This document shows positions 44,734-54,155 of a stretch of 64,000 nucleotides of DNA, piece after piece (position 1 is the stretch's first letter; each line of letters begins with the position of its first letter). The notes beneath the pieces are model-generated. The model had not been told where the DNA came from. It saw only the letters and a program-made list of their open reading frames with translations, and made no database searches. Origin of the DNA: Lentzea albida (lineage in GTDB: Bacteria; Actinomycetota; Actinomycetes; Mycobacteriales; Pseudonocardiaceae); NCBI RefSeq assembly GCF_900111005.1, contig NZ_FOFV01000002.1, positions 558,001 to 622,000 of the forward strand. Reading direction: 5' to 3'. Made by a program: the position numbers and the translations under genes.

Positions 44734-44817
44734 CGCAGCACACCAGCCGCGACGCCGAAGGCGAGCCACATGGCCGGTGCGATGCCGCAGGCGAGCCGTC
44801 CTGAGCAAAGAGGTACC

Positions 44818-44961
44818 GGCGGTGGGGTCCCATCACGAGTCGCGCCATAGCACTTGCTGCATGCGAGGAGGGGTGTCAAGCGGACACGCTTTTCGTCCGC
44901 TTGACACCCCTCCTCGCATGTGGCCCGCTCTTGGTGCGGCTTGGGATGGGACCCCACCGCC
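44818..44961. repeat. nested perfect inverted repeat
   Basis: Outer arms of 17 bases (44818-44834, 44945-44961) and inner arms of 26 bases (44860-44885, 44895-44920) are each perfectly complementary, with a nine-base central loop. Spacers between the arms (25 and 24 bases) are not complementary. It could be a mobile palindromic element, a strong terminator or a cruciform. Confidence 0.75.
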
Positions 44962-45056
44962 ACCGCAACCAAACAAAGCAACCGGCAGCCGCCCTACGCA
45001 ACAGGCGTGCCATCAACCCGCCCCCAGCGCTGGCCCCCATCTCAGATTGCCGGGGT

Positions 45057-45073
45057 CTGGGGCAGAGCCCCAG
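45057..45073. repeat. short hairpin CTGGGGC-AGA-GCCCCAG
   Basis: Perfect seven-base arms with a three-base loop. As I recall, very similar GGGGTCTGGGGC motifs are common between genes in streptomycetes. Confidence 0.5.
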
Positions 45074-45114
45074 GGAAAGCACGCAACAGAAACAGGCCGC
45101 ACGCAAAACAACCA

Positions 45115-45186
45115 CCCGCACAAGCAGCCACCCGCACAAGCGGCTCTCGCACAAGCGGCTCCCGCCCAAGCGGCTCTCGCCCAAGC
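45115..45186. repeat. 15-base tandem repeat (about 4.7 copies)
   Basis: Units of the form CYCGCMCAAGCGGCT follow each other at 45115, 45131, 45146, 45161 and 45176 with one or two changes each; a small minisatellite. Confidence 0.6.
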
Positions 45187-45204
45187 CCCCACCCGACCAA
45201 AGCA

Positions 45205-45233
45205 AAGACCCCCAGCCAAAAGCCAGGGGCCCC
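45205..45233 (-). terminator. probable terminator of the dop-pup-prcBA operon
   Basis: On the minus strand a GGCCCC ... GGGGGTC hairpin is followed by TCTTTGCTTT, a T-rich run unusual for this genome, about 16 bases after the prcA stop. Confidence 0.45.
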
Positions 45234-45248
45234 GCCAACCCAACCGCC

Positions 45249-46022
45249 CTACTTGGACTCACCCTCCGAGTCCTCAGCAGGCAGCTCCACATCCTCAACA
45301 GCCTTCCCGTCCTTGACAGGAGCAGGCATCAAAGCATCCAGCGCAGCCCCGGCAATCCGCCGGAAAGCCCTCCGAGGCCGTGCCCGCTCCAACACAGCAA
45401 CCTCCAACTTGGCAGCCGGAAGCAGCTCAGCGGACCCGTTCCCAGTGGACGGCGACCCGGCCGACAAGGCCTTCACCGCCACCGGAACAGCCTCGGCCAA
45501 CGAAAGCCCGTCGGCGAAGGCCTCCTTCAACGCCGTGTTGGCGGCGTCCACGGTGCCGCCCATCACGATGTACTGGGGCTCGTCGACGATCGACCCGTCG
45601 TAGGTCAACCGGTACAGCGTGTCGGCCGCGGACGAGTCCCCGACCTCGGCCACCGCGATCTCCACCTCGAACGGCTTGATCTGCTCGGTGAAGTAGGTGC
45701 CCAGCGTGGTGGCGTAGACGTTCGCCAACGACCTCGAGGTGACGTCCCGGGGGTCGTTCTGGTAGCCGCGGACGTCAGCGAACCGGATCCCTGCCTGGCG
45801 CAGGTTCTCGAACTCGCTGTAGCGGCCGACGGCGGCGAAGCCGATGCGGTCGTAGATCTCCGAGACCTTGTGCAGGGTGCTGGAGGGGTTTTCCGCGACG
45901 AACAGAATGCCGTCCGCGTACTTCAGCACGATGACGCTGCGACCCCTGGCGATGCCCTTGCGGGCGTACTCCGAGCGGTCGCGCATCACCTGCTCTGCCG
46001 ATGCGTACAGCGGCATCGTCAT
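45249..46022 (-). CDS. prcA: proteasome subunit alpha
   Basis: 257 residues from ATG 46022, with GGAG eight bases upstream. The N-terminal gate segment ([27 protein letters not shown]) and [17 protein letters not shown] match actinobacterial alpha subunits; no catalytic Thr, as expected. The C-terminal tail is acidic (AEDSEGESK). Seven-membered alpha rings cap the 20S core and dock Mpa. It follows prcB by 34 bases. Confidence 0.93.
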   Translation of the reverse strand: MTMPLYASAEQVMRDRSEYARKGIARGRSVIVLKYADGILFVAENPSSTLHKVSEIYDRIGFAAVGRYSEFENLRQAGIRFADVRGYQNDPRDVTSRSLANVYATTLGTYFTEQIKPFEVEIAVAEVGDSSAADTLYRLTYDGSIVDEPQYIVMGGTVDAANTALKEAFADGLSLAEAVPVAVKALSAGSPSTGNGSAELLPAAKLEVAVLERARPRRAFRRIAGAALDALMPAPVKDGKAVEDVELPAEDSEGESK

Positions 46023-46056
46023 GGGTGGTGCTCCTGACGTCGAACCTGTGGGGGAC

Positions 46057-46905
46057 TCAGCCTGCGGGGCGGGACCTGCGGCCTTCGACGACCGCGTCGG
46101 CGATCGTGGCGACCTGGGGTTCCGGCACCTCAACCGCGCCGTCGGCGCCGTTGATCGTGACCACTACCGGGTAGAGGCGGCGGACCGGGTCCGGGCCGCC
46201 CGTGGCCGAGTCGTCGTCGGCCGCGTCGTACAGCGCCTCGACGACCGAACGGATCGCGGCGTCCGCGTCGGCGTCCGGGTCGTAGAGCTTCTTCAGCGCC
46301 GACTTCGCGAACAGCGAGCCGGAGCCGACGGCCTGGTAGCCCTGCGACTCCTCGTAGCGGCCACCGGTGACGTCGTAGGACACGATGCGGCCTGCGCGCT
46401 CGGGATCCGCCGCCGAGGTGTCGTACCCGGCGAACAGGGGCACCACGGCGAGGCCTGCCATGGCCGCGTCGAGGTTGCCCCTGATCATCGCCGAGAGGCG
46501 GTTCGCCTTGCCGTCGAGCGACAGCGGCACGCCCTCGATCTTCTCGTAGTGGCGCAGCTCCACCGTGTACAGGCGCACGATCTCGATCGCGATGCCGGCC
46601 GTGCCCGCGATGCCGACGGCCGAGTGGTCGTCGGTGACGAAGACCTTCCTCATGTCGCGCTGGGCGATCACGTTGCCCATCGTCGCGCGCCGGTCACCGG
46701 CGATCACGACACCACCCTTGTAGGTGGCGGCGACGATCGTCGTCCCGTGCGGGGCCTGGACGGTCCCCTCCGGGAGCTTCCGGGCACCAGGCAGCATGTC
46801 GGGTGCCTGGGCCCGCAGGAAGTCCGTGAACGACGACGAGCCCGGCGTGAGGTACGCAGCGGGCAGCGCCGCGGCCGGGTAACGCCCGGTCGAGCTGTTG
46901 TCCAT
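46057..46905 (-). CDS. prcB: proteasome subunit beta (catalytic)
   Basis: 282 residues from ATG 46905. A propeptide of 54 residues ends in APHG, and the mature chain begins with the catalytic Thr55 ([21 protein letters not shown]); the active-site Lys/Asp region and [15 protein letters not shown] are typical. Autoprocessing exposes Thr55 during assembly. It is cotranscribed with pup and prcA. Confidence 0.93.
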   Translation of the reverse strand: MDNSSTGRYPAAALPAAYLTPGSSSFTDFLRAQAPDMLPGARKLPEGTVQAPHGTTIVAATYKGGVVIAGDRRATMGNVIAQRDMRKVFVTDDHSAVGIAGTAGIAIEIVRLYTVELRHYEKIEGVPLSLDGKANRLSAMIRGNLDAAMAGLAVVPLFAGYDTSAADPERAGRIVSYDVTGGRYEESQGYQAVGSGSLFAKSALKKLYDPDADADAAIRSVVEALYDAADDDSATGGPDPVRRLYPVVVTINGADGAVEVPEPQVATIADAVVEGRRSRPAG

Positions 46906-46954
46906 GTGTTGGTTGTTCTCCCGTCCCCGAGGTGGTCCGCAGGCCCCCGAAGGC

Positions 46955-47149
46955 CTACTGACCACCCTTCTGCACGTATGCGCGGACGAAGTCCTCCGCG
47001 TTCTCCTCGAGCACGTCGTCGATCTCGTCGAGGATCGCGTCCACGTCCTCGCCGAGCTTCTCGCGGCGTTCCTGACCTGCTCCGGCGGCGTCGTCCGCAC
47101 CGTCGTCGCCGTCGCCACCGCCCTGGCGCTGCTTCTGTTCCTGGGACAT
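46955..47149 (-). CDS. pup: prokaryotic ubiquitin-like protein Pup
   Basis: 64 residues with GGGAGG five bases before the ATG. The disordered Gln/Gly/Asp-rich N-terminus is followed by the helix that binds Mpa ([26 protein letters not shown], positions 35-60) and the C-terminal GGQ. The terminal Gln must be deamidated to Glu by Dop before PafA can use it, and dop is the neighbouring upstream gene. Confidence 0.96.
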   Translation of the reverse strand: MSQEQKQRQGGGDGDDGADDAAGAGQERREKLGEDVDAILDEIDDVLEENAEDFVRAYVQKGGQ

Positions 47150-47228
47150 CTCGGCCTCCCACTGACTCGCCTGACAAGAACACTACCCAGCGGCACCGAC
47201 AAAAACCCTGAGCCACTCGGGTAGACGA

Positions 47229-48722
47229 TCACCCGCGGGTCAGCGCGTCCACCAGCTGCTCGGCGGTGTCGGAGGCCTCCAGCAGCGCTCCGACGTGGGC
47301 TTTCGTGCCCCGGAGGGGTTCGAGCGTCGGAATCCGCACGAGTGATTCCCGACCGAGGTCGAAGATCACCGAATCCCACGACGCGGCCGCGACGGAGGTC
47401 GGGTAGCGCTCCAGGCACCGGCCGCGGAAGTACGCACGCGTGTCCTCGGGCGGCGTGGTGATGGCCGCGCGGACCTCTTCCTCGCTCACGAGGCGCTTCA
47501 TCGAGCCGCGCGCCACCAGGCGGTTGTAGAGGCCCTTGTCGAGGCGCACGTCGGAGTACTGCAGGTCGACCAGGTTGAGCCGGGCCGCGCCCCACTCCAG
47601 GCCGTCGCGCTGCCGGTAGCCCTCGAGCAGCCGCAGCTTCGCGACCCAGTCGAGCCGGTCGGCGCACTCCGCCGGGTCGCGCGCGAGCGCGTCGAGCACC
47701 TCGCCCCAGATCCGCAGGACGTCGCGGTCGCCGACGCCCTCCTTCTCGACGAACGCGGTCGCGCGCTCGTGGTAGGCGAACTGCACGTCGAGGCCGGTGA
47801 ACTTGCGCCCGCCGGTCATCTCGACCTTGGTCTTGAGGGTCGGGTCGTGGCTGATCTGGTGCACCGCGCGCACCGGGTCGACCATGCGCAGGTCGTCGAA
47901 CCGCTGCCCGGCCTCGATCATGTCGAGCACCAGGGACGTGGTGCCGACCTTGAGGTACGTGGAGTACTCGGCCAGGTTCGCGTCGCCGATGATGACGTGC
48001 AGGCGGCGGTACTTGTCCGCGTCCGCGTGCGGCTCGTCGCGCGTGTTGATGATGCCGCGCTTCAACGTCGTCTCGAGGCCGACCTCGACCTCGATGTAGT
48101 CGGCGCGCTGGGAGAGCTGGTAGCCCGCCTCCTCGCCGGACTGCCCGATGCCGACGCGCCCCGAACCGGTCACGACCTGGCGCGACACGAAGAACGGCGT
48201 CAGGCCGGCGATCACGGACGTGAACGGCGTGGACCGCTGCATCAGGTAGTTCTCGTGCGTGCCGTACGACGCGCCCTTGCCGTCGACGTTGTTCTTGTAC
48301 AGCTGCAGGCGGGGCTGGCCCGGCACGGAGGCTGCCTTGATCGCGGCCTCCTCCATCACCCGCTCCCCCGCCTTGTCCCAGATCACCGCGTCGCGCGCGT
48401 TGGTGACCTCGGGGGCCGAGTACTCGGGGTGCGCGTGGTCGACGTAGAGCCGCGCGCCGTTGGTGAGGATGACGTTGGCCGCGCCCAGGTCCTCGACGTC
48501 GGAGTCGGCGGGGTGGCCGCCGGGCGAGCCCAGGTCGAACCCGCGCGCGTCGCGCAACGGCGACTCCACCTCGTAGTCCCAGCGCGCCCGCCGGGCTCGC
48601 GGTATGTCCGCCGCCGCCGCGTACGCGAGAACCACCTGTGTCGAAGTGAGCACCGGGTTCGCGGTCGCGTCGCCCGGCACTGAGATGCCGTACTCGACTT
48701 CGGTTCCCATGATCCGCCGCAT
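47229..48722 (-). CDS. dop: Pup deamidase/depupylase Dop
   Basis: 497 residues from ATG 48722 ([12 protein letters not shown]), matching the known Dop N-terminus; AAGGTG lies about six bases upstream. It shares the PafA fold but has the extra Dop-loop ([18 protein letters not shown]). The catalytic Asp is in [37 protein letters not shown] matches the PafA counterpart. It deamidates Pup and removes Pup from substrates. First gene of the dop-pup-prcB-prcA operon. Confidence 0.95.
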   Translation of the reverse strand: MRRIMGTEVEYGISVPGDATANPVLTSTQVVLAYAAAADIPRARRARWDYEVESPLRDARGFDLGSPGGHPADSDVEDLGAANVILTNGARLYVDHAHPEYSAPEVTNARDAVIWDKAGERVMEEAAIKAASVPGQPRLQLYKNNVDGKGASYGTHENYLMQRSTPFTSVIAGLTPFFVSRQVVTGSGRVGIGQSGEEAGYQLSQRADYIEVEVGLETTLKRGIINTRDEPHADADKYRRLHVIIGDANLAEYSTYLKVGTTSLVLDMIEAGQRFDDLRMVDPVRAVHQISHDPTLKTKVEMTGGRKFTGLDVQFAYHERATAFVEKEGVGDRDVLRIWGEVLDALARDPAECADRLDWVAKLRLLEGYRQRDGLEWGAARLNLVDLQYSDVRLDKGLYNRLVARGSMKRLVSEEEVRAAITTPPEDTRAYFRGRCLERYPTSVAAASWDSVIFDLGRESLVRIPTLEPLRGTKAHVGALLEASDTAEQLVDALTRG

Positions 48723-48756
48723 ACGCAACACCTTATGACCTGACCCCGACAACAGC

Positions 48757-48789
48757 GTGAGGGGAGCTTCACGGTGAAGCTCCCCTCAC
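48757..48789. terminator. hairpin terminator after the FtsX permease
   Basis: Sixteen-base complementary arms (48757-48772 and 48774-48789) separated by one base (effective loop larger), just beyond the permease stop and before dop. Confidence 0.65.
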
Positions 48790-48794
48790 CCTAT

Positions 48795-51185
48795 TCACCC
48801 GGACGCCAATCCGGCTGCAGGCCGGATCCTCGAAGCGCCGCGAGAAGGCCCGAAAGCGGCGGCGACGGCGAGCAGCACGACGATCGCCGCGCCCGTGACC
48901 AGCGGCAACACCACCCTGGGCCCGGGCAGCGTCAGCGGGAGACCGATCGACAGGAACGCGACCTCCGCGTAGGCGAACCCGAGCACACCTCCCCCGACGA
49001 CCCCGACGAGGGCCAGCATGACCGCTTCGGCGACGACCCCGCCCTGCAGTCCGCCTCGAGTGACGCCCAAGGCGCGCCGGAGGGCGAGCTCCTTGCGGCG
49101 CTCCTGGACGGAGATGGTCAGCGCGGTGCCGATGCCGGTCACGGCCACCGCGACGGACAGCCCCAGCAGCACCATCATCAGCACGGTGCCGAGGTGCATG
49201 TACCGGGCTGCTTCGGCGCGTTCGTCCGCATCCGTCCGCACGATCACGGTCGGGTTGTTCGGCAGCGCGGCCTGCAGCGAGGACCGGAACTGGGCCGGGT
49301 CGACGCCCGGCCGCAACGCGACGAGCACCTTCGCGGCCGGTCCCGACGTGGGGCCGGCGACGATCGGCGTGTAGCCCGTGATGCTGCCGGGAACCGTGCC
49401 GACCACCTTGTACTGCACGCCACCGGCCTCGACGAACGCCCGGTCCTCCCAGTGCGGGGGCACGATGGCGGTCCCGGCGGCGAGCTGCTCGGCACCGGTC
49501 ACGTTCTGCGCCTTCAGCCACGTCCTGAACTGCTCGGGGTCGACGCTCGCCGCGGTGTCCCCCGTCCTGTGCAGCACCACCGAGGCCGCCACGCCCGGCT
49601 GCGCGGGGATCTCCGGCAGCGGCCGGTCCCCCGCGTCCACCACGGTCGCGTCCGGGCGCTCCTCGTTGGCGTACTGGAACGTCAGTTCCTCCGCGCCCCC
49701 GAGCACGACCAGGAAGAACGTCACCATCGAGCTCGCCAGCAGCAACGGCAGCGCCACCGAGGCCGACCGCTGCGGCATCCTGCGCACCTCGGCGCCCGCG
49801 AGCTTCCACTGCGTCCCCCCGATCCTGCCGAACAGCCGCGCGATCAGCGGGACCGTGACCGGCCCGAGGATCCAGAACAGGCCGGTCACCGCGGCGATCG
49901 CGGAGAACGTCACGGCGAGAGGGGCGGCGGACGTGCCCTTGGCGGCGATCGCGGCCATGGCGAGCAGCGCGGCGCCACCGGTGAACAGCACGCCGAACAC
50001 GAGCCGAAGGCGACGCACGGAACGAGGCGGTACCTCGCTGTCCGCGTCACGCAGAGCGGCAAGAGGCGATACACGCGCGGCGTTCAGAGCGGGACGCACT
50101 GCGGCGATGACGCTCAACACCGCGGCGACGACGACTCCGAGGACCACGTACCCGAGCGACGGCAGCAGTTCCGGGCTCAGCTGCACCGCGCCGAACAGCG
50201 CGGAGATGCCGGTGACGTCGAACGTCCTGGCCAGCAGCCACGCCGTCGGCCCGCCGAGCAACGCGCCCGCGACACCGGCCAGCGCGCCCGTCACGAACGC
50301 CTCGAACAGGCTCCTGCGCACCAACGGCCCGCGCTGGGCGCCGATGCACCGCAGCAACGCCGTCTGCCGCTGCCGTTGCGCGTAGACCGCCCGGAACGTG
50401 GCCGCCGCGACGAACACCGCCGTGGCCAGCGCGAGCACGCTGAAGGGCAGCAGGATGAACGTCAGCTCGTTGCCGATGCTGTCCGCGTCCGGCGCCGGGT
50501 CCCACACGGCGTACGACGCTCCTGCGGCGGCCGTGACGGCGTCGCGGCTGCCGCCGAGCACCCAGATCTCCTTGGTGAACGGCTGCGGGTCGAGCTTCTT
50601 CGCGAGGTCCGGTCCGGCGACCAGGACAGGTCGCGCGTCGAGCCCGCCCTTCTTCATGACACCGCTGACGGTCACCTCGACCGGCTTGCCGTCGGCGGCG
50701 GCGAGCCGTACCCGGTCACCGGGCTTCAGCCCGCGTTCGTACGCGGTGATCTTGTCGACGGCGACCTCGCCGTCCGAGGCCGGCGCCTTCCCCCCGGCGA
50801 GCGGCCAGCGCACCAGGTCCGGCTGCTGGACGTGCACCTCGGCGCGGTGCTCCCCGGCACGGCCGCCGGCGTCGAGCAGATCGGCCTGCGCCACCTGCAC
50901 CGGCACGGCCCTGGCGACGGAGGAGAGCCTGGCCAGCACCGCGGCGTCGAGCACAGGGCGGTCCGCCTCGGCCGTTCCGTACTCCGCGGGCTTGATGTCC
51001 ACCACGTGGCTCACGGAGGACGGGGTGAGGGGCGCGCCCTCGTCGACCGACCTGGTGAGCGCGTCGCTCAGCACCAGGGCGGCCAGCAGGCAGGCCACGC
51101 CGACGACGAGCGCGACGCCGGGCAGCAGCGCGCGGCCCGGCCGGGCGCGGAACTCGGCGACGCCGAGCCGCAGGGAAGTGGACAC
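48795..51185 (-). CDS. FtsX-like ABC transporter permease
   Basis: 796 residues from GTG 51185 with GAGGAGG four bases upstream. A signal-anchor helix (about residues 17-42) precedes an extracytoplasmic MacB-like domain, three helices around residues 240-370 (first FtsX unit), and a repeat of the same plan ending with three helices at 655-785. No ATPase gene is adjacent, so it must use one from elsewhere. Cargo unknown. It ends in a strong hairpin that insulates dop. Confidence 0.85.
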   Translation of the reverse strand: MSTSLRLGVAEFRARPGRALLPGVALVVGVACLLAALVLSDALTRSVDEGAPLTPSSVSHVVDIKPAEYGTAEADRPVLDAAVLARLSSVARAVPVQVAQADLLDAGGRAGEHRAEVHVQQPDLVRWPLAGGKAPASDGEVAVDKITAYERGLKPGDRVRLAAADGKPVEVTVSGVMKKGGLDARPVLVAGPDLAKKLDPQPFTKEIWVLGGSRDAVTAAAGASYAVWDPAPDADSIGNELTFILLPFSVLALATAVFVAAATFRAVYAQRQRQTALLRCIGAQRGPLVRRSLFEAFVTGALAGVAGALLGGPTAWLLARTFDVTGISALFGAVQLSPELLPSLGYVVLGVVVAAVLSVIAAVRPALNAARVSPLAALRDADSEVPPRSVRRLRLVFGVLFTGGAALLAMAAIAAKGTSAAPLAVTFSAIAAVTGLFWILGPVTVPLIARLFGRIGGTQWKLAGAEVRRMPQRSASVALPLLLASSMVTFFLVVLGGAEELTFQYANEERPDATVVDAGDRPLPEIPAQPGVAASVVLHRTGDTAASVDPEQFRTWLKAQNVTGAEQLAAGTAIVPPHWEDRAFVEAGGVQYKVVGTVPGSITGYTPIVAGPTSGPAAKVLVALRPGVDPAQFRSSLQAALPNNPTVIVRTDADERAEAARYMHLGTVLMMVLLGLSVAVAVTGIGTALTISVQERRKELALRRALGVTRGGLQGGVVAEAVMLALVGVVGGGVLGFAYAEVAFLSIGLPLTLPGPRVVLPLVTGAAIVVLLAVAAAFGPSRGASRIRPAAGLASG

Positions 51186-51292
51186 GGATCCTCCTCGGTG
51201 ACGTCTGACGGTCCCGAAGGTAGGAAGGGAGGCGATCAGCGGGCGTCGGACTGGGGTAGCAAGCTCGCGTACGACCACAGGAGGACACCGGG

Positions 51293-51781
51293 ATGATCAC
51301 CCTCTACGACGAGGACGCGAACGCCATCGGCGAGGTGACGCGCGAACGGATGCGCGCCGAGAACCTCTGGCACGGCTGCGTGCTGACCGTCGTCTTCTCG
51401 ACCGACGGCGAACGGATCTACGTGCACCGGCGCACCGACACCAAGGACATCTTCCCCGGCCTGTACGACTTCTCGGCGGGCGGCGTGATCGACGCGGGAG
51501 AGACCCCGGACGAGGCCGCCGCCCGCGAACTGCGCGAGGAGCTCGGCGTCGAGACCCCGCTGACGCCGTTGTTCAAGACGACCTACGTCGACGAACTGAC
51601 GCGCTACCACGCGTGGATCTACGAGACGCGCAGCGACGGCCCGTTCACCCACCAGCCCGAGGAGGTCGCCTGGGGCGGGTGGATGGACGCGGCAGAACTG
51701 CGCGGCAAGATCGAGGACCCGGACTGGCCGCTCGTGCCGGACGGCAGGGCGATCGGCCGGGAGTGGCTCAGGCGCGCTTGA
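51293..51781 (+). CDS. NUDIX hydrolase
   Basis: 162 residues, GGAGG eight bases before the ATG. The Nudix box is complete: GGVIDAGETPDEAAARELREELG (residues 63-85; Glu and Gly spacing G-x5-E-x7-REUxEExGU). N-terminal ENLWHGCVLTVVF and IYVHRRT resemble the YfcD/isopentenyl-diphosphate isomerase-like group. It would hydrolyse a nucleoside- or isoprenoid-linked diphosphate. Ends overlap the convergent gene by 14 bases. Confidence 0.85.
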   Translation: MITLYDEDANAIGEVTRERMRAENLWHGCVLTVVFSTDGERIYVHRRTDTKDIFPGLYDFSAGGVIDAGETPDEAAARELREELGVETPLTPLFKTTYVDELTRYHAWIYETRSDGPFTHQPEEVAWGGWMDAAELRGKIEDPDWPLVPDGRAIGREWLRRA

Positions 51782-52103
51782 ACCCGTGGCTGCGCTCGAC
51801 CTTCGCGATGTGCAGCGTGTAGCTGTCGTACCAGTCGTCCCGCCCGCGCTGTTGCGCCGCCCGGTGCTCGGCGTTGGTGCGCCACTGCTTCAGGGCCTCG
51901 GCGTCGCGGAAGTAGCCGACGGTGATGCCGAGCCCGCCGGGGTTCTGCGCGTGGTCCATCCCGAGGTAGCCGGGGACGTCCCGCACCAGCTCCTCCATGC
52001 GCGCGTTGGTCTCGGCGTAGCCGTCCTGGTCCTGGGTCCGCACGGTCGTGAAGATCGCCGCGTAGTACGGGGGTTCGAAAGCCGGGAGGGGTACGTCGCT
52101 CAC
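51768..52103 (-). CDS. antibiotic biosynthesis monooxygenase (ABM)-domain protein
   Basis: 111 residues from GTG 52103, preferred over GTG 52112 because a TACGGT -10 box ends seven bases before it. The ferredoxin-like dimeric alpha/beta barrel is recognised from YYAAIFTTVRTQDQDGYAETNARMEELVRDVPGYLGMDHAQ and VGYFRDAEALKQWRTNAEHRAAQQRGRDDWYDSYTLHIAKVER in overlapping order (given as landmarks). Members may be small heme- or cofactor-free oxygenases; function here unknown. Confidence 0.75.
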   Translation of the reverse strand: MSDVPLPAFEPPYYAAIFTTVRTQDQDGYAETNARMEELVRDVPGYLGMDHAQNPGGLGITVGYFRDAEALKQWRTNAEHRAAQQRGRDDWYDSYTLHIAKVERSHGFKRA

Positions 52104-52110
52104 AGGCGTC

Positions 52111-52116
52111 ACCGTA
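52111..52116 (-). promoter_or_regulatory. -10 box TACGGT for the ABM gene
   Basis: TANNNT hexamer seven bases before GTG 52103; predicted leaderless. Confidence 0.4.
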
Positions 52117-52118
52117 GG

Positions 52119-52994
52119 CTAGTTCCAACTGAGACCGGAACGGGTTTTCCAGTACCGCTCGGCGGGTTCGGCGAGGTCCGGCAGGTCGACGTCGATCCGG
52201 AGGGCCTCCACGTTGGACCGCAGCTGCTCCGGGCTCGCCGCACCGGACAGCACGACGTCGGCCCACGGCTGCGCCACGACCGCCGCCAGCGCGACCGCGT
52301 CCGGGCCGACACCGAGCGCTTCCGCCTGTGCCGCAACCGCTTGCGGAGGCTCCACGACGAGCCGCCCGTTGGCCACGCCCTCCTTGACGACCACCCGCAG
52401 CCCGGCGTCGTGCGCCTCCCGCAACGCCTCCCCCGCCGAGGTCTCCAGCAGGTTCCAGGTGGACTGCACCGAGCTGAAGACACCGAGGTCCAGCGCCTTG
52501 CGGATGGCGTCGGCCTGGCGCGGCCCGGACGTCGAGAACCCCAGCGGCACACCGATCCCCGCCATCGCGTCCAGCAGGGCCCGGTCCGCGAACAACGGGC
52601 TGTCGGCCGTCAGCGAGTGCACCTGGTAGAGCGAGACCCGCGGCAGCAGCGCACGGGTCTCCTCCCACTGCTGGGTGAAACGCGCGAGCGAGTGCTCCTT
52701 GACCTCGTGCACCTCGGCGTCGGGCCGCCAGTCCGCCGTGTAGGCGTAACCCCACTTGCTGGAGACCGTCACGTCGTGGCCGGGCAGCCACGACGACAGG
52801 AAGTCCTCCGACAGCCCGTACGACCGGGCCGCGTCGACCCACCGGATGCCCAGCTCGTAGGCCGTGTCGAGCACCCGGTGGCACTGCGCGCGCATGGACT
52901 CGACGTCGCGCACGGCCGGTAGTGCGTCCTCACGGCCGAGGTTGATGTAGTGAGGACGACCGAGAGAGGCGAGGCCGAGCGCGAGTTGAGCCAT
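52119..52994 (-). CDS. aldo/keto reductase
   Basis: About 291 residues from ATG 52994, preferred over GTG 53003 because TACCGT ends seven bases before the ATG. TIM-barrel AKR elements are LALGLASLGRP, the catalytic Asp/Tyr in WVDAARSYGLSE, Lys in VSSKWGYAY and His in LYQVHSL, and the phosphate-binding end LSGAASPEQL. It should reduce carbonyls with NADPH; substrate unknown. Confidence 0.82.
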   Translation of the reverse strand: MAQLALGLASLGRPHYINLGREDALPAVRDVESMRAQCHRVLDTAYELGIRWVDAARSYGLSEDFLSSWLPGHDVTVSSKWGYAYTADWRPDAEVHEVKEHSLARFTQQWEETRALLPRVSLYQVHSLTADSPLFADRALLDAMAGIGVPLGFSTSGPRQADAIRKALDLGVFSSVQSTWNLLETSAGEALREAHDAGLRVVVKEGVANGRLVVEPPQAVAAQAEALGVGPDAVALAAVVAQPWADVVLSGAASPEQLRSNVEALRIDVDLPDLAEPAERYWKTRSGLSWN

Positions 52995-53001
52995 GCGGAC
53001 C

Positions 53002-53007
53002 ACGGTA
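53002..53007 (-). promoter_or_regulatory. -10 box TACCGT for the aldo/keto reductase gene
   Basis: TANNNT hexamer seven bases before ATG 52994, only a few bases from the stop of the upstream cellulase gene. Confidence 0.4.
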
Positions 53008-53009
53008 GG

Positions 53010-54041
53010 TCACCACTGGTCGGGCGCGCGCACGATGTCGCGCACCCAGACTCCCGCGGGCTTGAGCCTGCTCGTCCCGCTGAACGACGTGCCGGAGCAG
53101 GTACCGGCCTTGAACACCGCGCCCGACCGCTCGTCGTCGGAGAAGTTCCAGTTCGCCCACGAGATCTTCTTGCGCTTCATCAGGTCGACGTACTCCTGCG
53201 CCATGGTGAAGTCGTTCGGGCCGTCCCCGGTCGCCTCCTGCGTGCCGAACTCCGTGACGAACACCGGCACCTGGCTCGACACCCGGTCCAGGACCGCGAG
53301 GTGCGAGTCCCGGTGCTCCTTCGCGTAGAAGTGGAACGAGTACATGAAGTTCGTCGCGTTGACCTTGTTGTTCAGCACGACCGACGGGTCTTCGTCGTCG
53401 GAGTGCCCGAACGTCGACCAGCCGTTCGTGCCGGAGATGATCAGGCTGTCCGGGTCCTCGGCGCGGATGACCGGGATCATCTGCTCGGCGTAGGACTTGA
53501 TCCGCGACCACGAGACCTCGTTCGGCTCGTTGGCGATGTCGTAGATGATGTTGGTCTTGTCCTTGTGCCGCTGGGCGATCTCCTTGAAGAACGTCTTCGC
53601 CTTGGACGTGTAGACGTTCGGGTCGCCGGGGTCGAGCTGGTGCCAGTCGACCAGGACGTAGAGGCCGCGCCGGGTGGCCTCCTCGATGTAGCTGTGCACC
53701 AGGTCGGTGAACTTGCGCGGGTTCGTCTCGTAGCCGCCTTCGTCCCGGGCGACGTACATGGCGACGCGGACGAAGTCGGCCTTCCAGTCGTTCTGCAGCG
53801 CGTCCCACCACTGGGACTTGTTGCAGCCGTTGAACCACTGGATGCCGTGCGTGCTCATCCCGCGCAACTGGATCGCCTTGCCGCTGCTGTTGCACAGCTG
53901 GACGCCACAGACCTTCAGCTGGCCGTTGACCGCGGCGGGCGACCCCGGCGGCAACGCGGCGACGGCGGTGGCGGGCGCGAGACCGGACAACGGGAGCACG
54001 ACCGCCGCGGCGAGTGCCAGGACAGACTTCTGCCAACTCAT
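53010..54041 (-). CDS. secreted GH5 cellulase (endoglucanase), copy 1
   Basis: 343 residues with a signal peptide (MSWQKSVLALAAAVVLPLSGLAPATAVA). GH5 landmarks are IQLRGMSTHGIQW, the acid/base Glu in YDIANEPNE and the nucleophile Glu in VFVTEFGTQ. There is no carbohydrate-binding module. It closely resembles the gene just upstream (54208-55263), so the pair arose by tandem duplication. It should cut internal beta-1,4-glucan bonds outside the cell. Confidence 0.88.
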   Translation of the reverse strand: MSWQKSVLALAAAVVLPLSGLAPATAVAALPPGSPAAVNGQLKVCGVQLCNSSGKAIQLRGMSTHGIQWFNGCNKSQWWDALQNDWKADFVRVAMYVARDEGGYETNPRKFTDLVHSYIEEATRRGLYVLVDWHQLDPGDPNVYTSKAKTFFKEIAQRHKDKTNIIYDIANEPNEVSWSRIKSYAEQMIPVIRAEDPDSLIISGTNGWSTFGHSDDEDPSVVLNNKVNATNFMYSFHFYAKEHRDSHLAVLDRVSSQVPVFVTEFGTQEATGDGPNDFTMAQEYVDLMKRKKISWANWNFSDDERSGAVFKAGTCSGTSFSGTSRLKPAGVWVRDIVRAPDQW

Positions 54042-54155
54042 TCGAGCATCTCCTCCGGACCACTTCGGCGGCGGTACGGCGAAGGTCCCGCACGCGTCCG
54101 GACGTGGTCAACGAACAGCGGCCGAACTGCACCAAAGGGCAAGCGGCACAACGAA

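Larger units (their letters stand above)
44734..45248. other. gene-free stretch of 515 bases with stacked palindromes
   Basis: No reading frame here has coding character. It holds two similar 14-mers (GCCGAAGGCGAGCC type, 44754-44800), a nested perfect inverted repeat (44818-44961), a small 7-base-arm hairpin (45057-45073), a 15-base tandem repeat (45115-45186) and a terminator-like hairpin at the prcA side. Composition differs from the surroundings. Confidence 0.6.

Noticed and set aside
45115..45186. CRISPR-like array
   Set aside because: Units are contiguous 15-mers without spacers, and no cas gene is nearby; it is a minisatellite.
44777..45316. Plus-strand frames through the palindrome/minisatellite region
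   Set aside because: Translation is repeat-derived Pro/Gln/Ala sequence and runs over perfect inverted repeats.
46906..47667. Extended N-terminus of prcB in the same open frame
   Set aside because: It would overlap pup and dop; the ATG at 46905 has a ribosome site and the right propeptide length.
47229..48722. Second copy of pafA
   Set aside because: The loop after [14 protein letters not shown] and the position upstream of pup identify it as dop.
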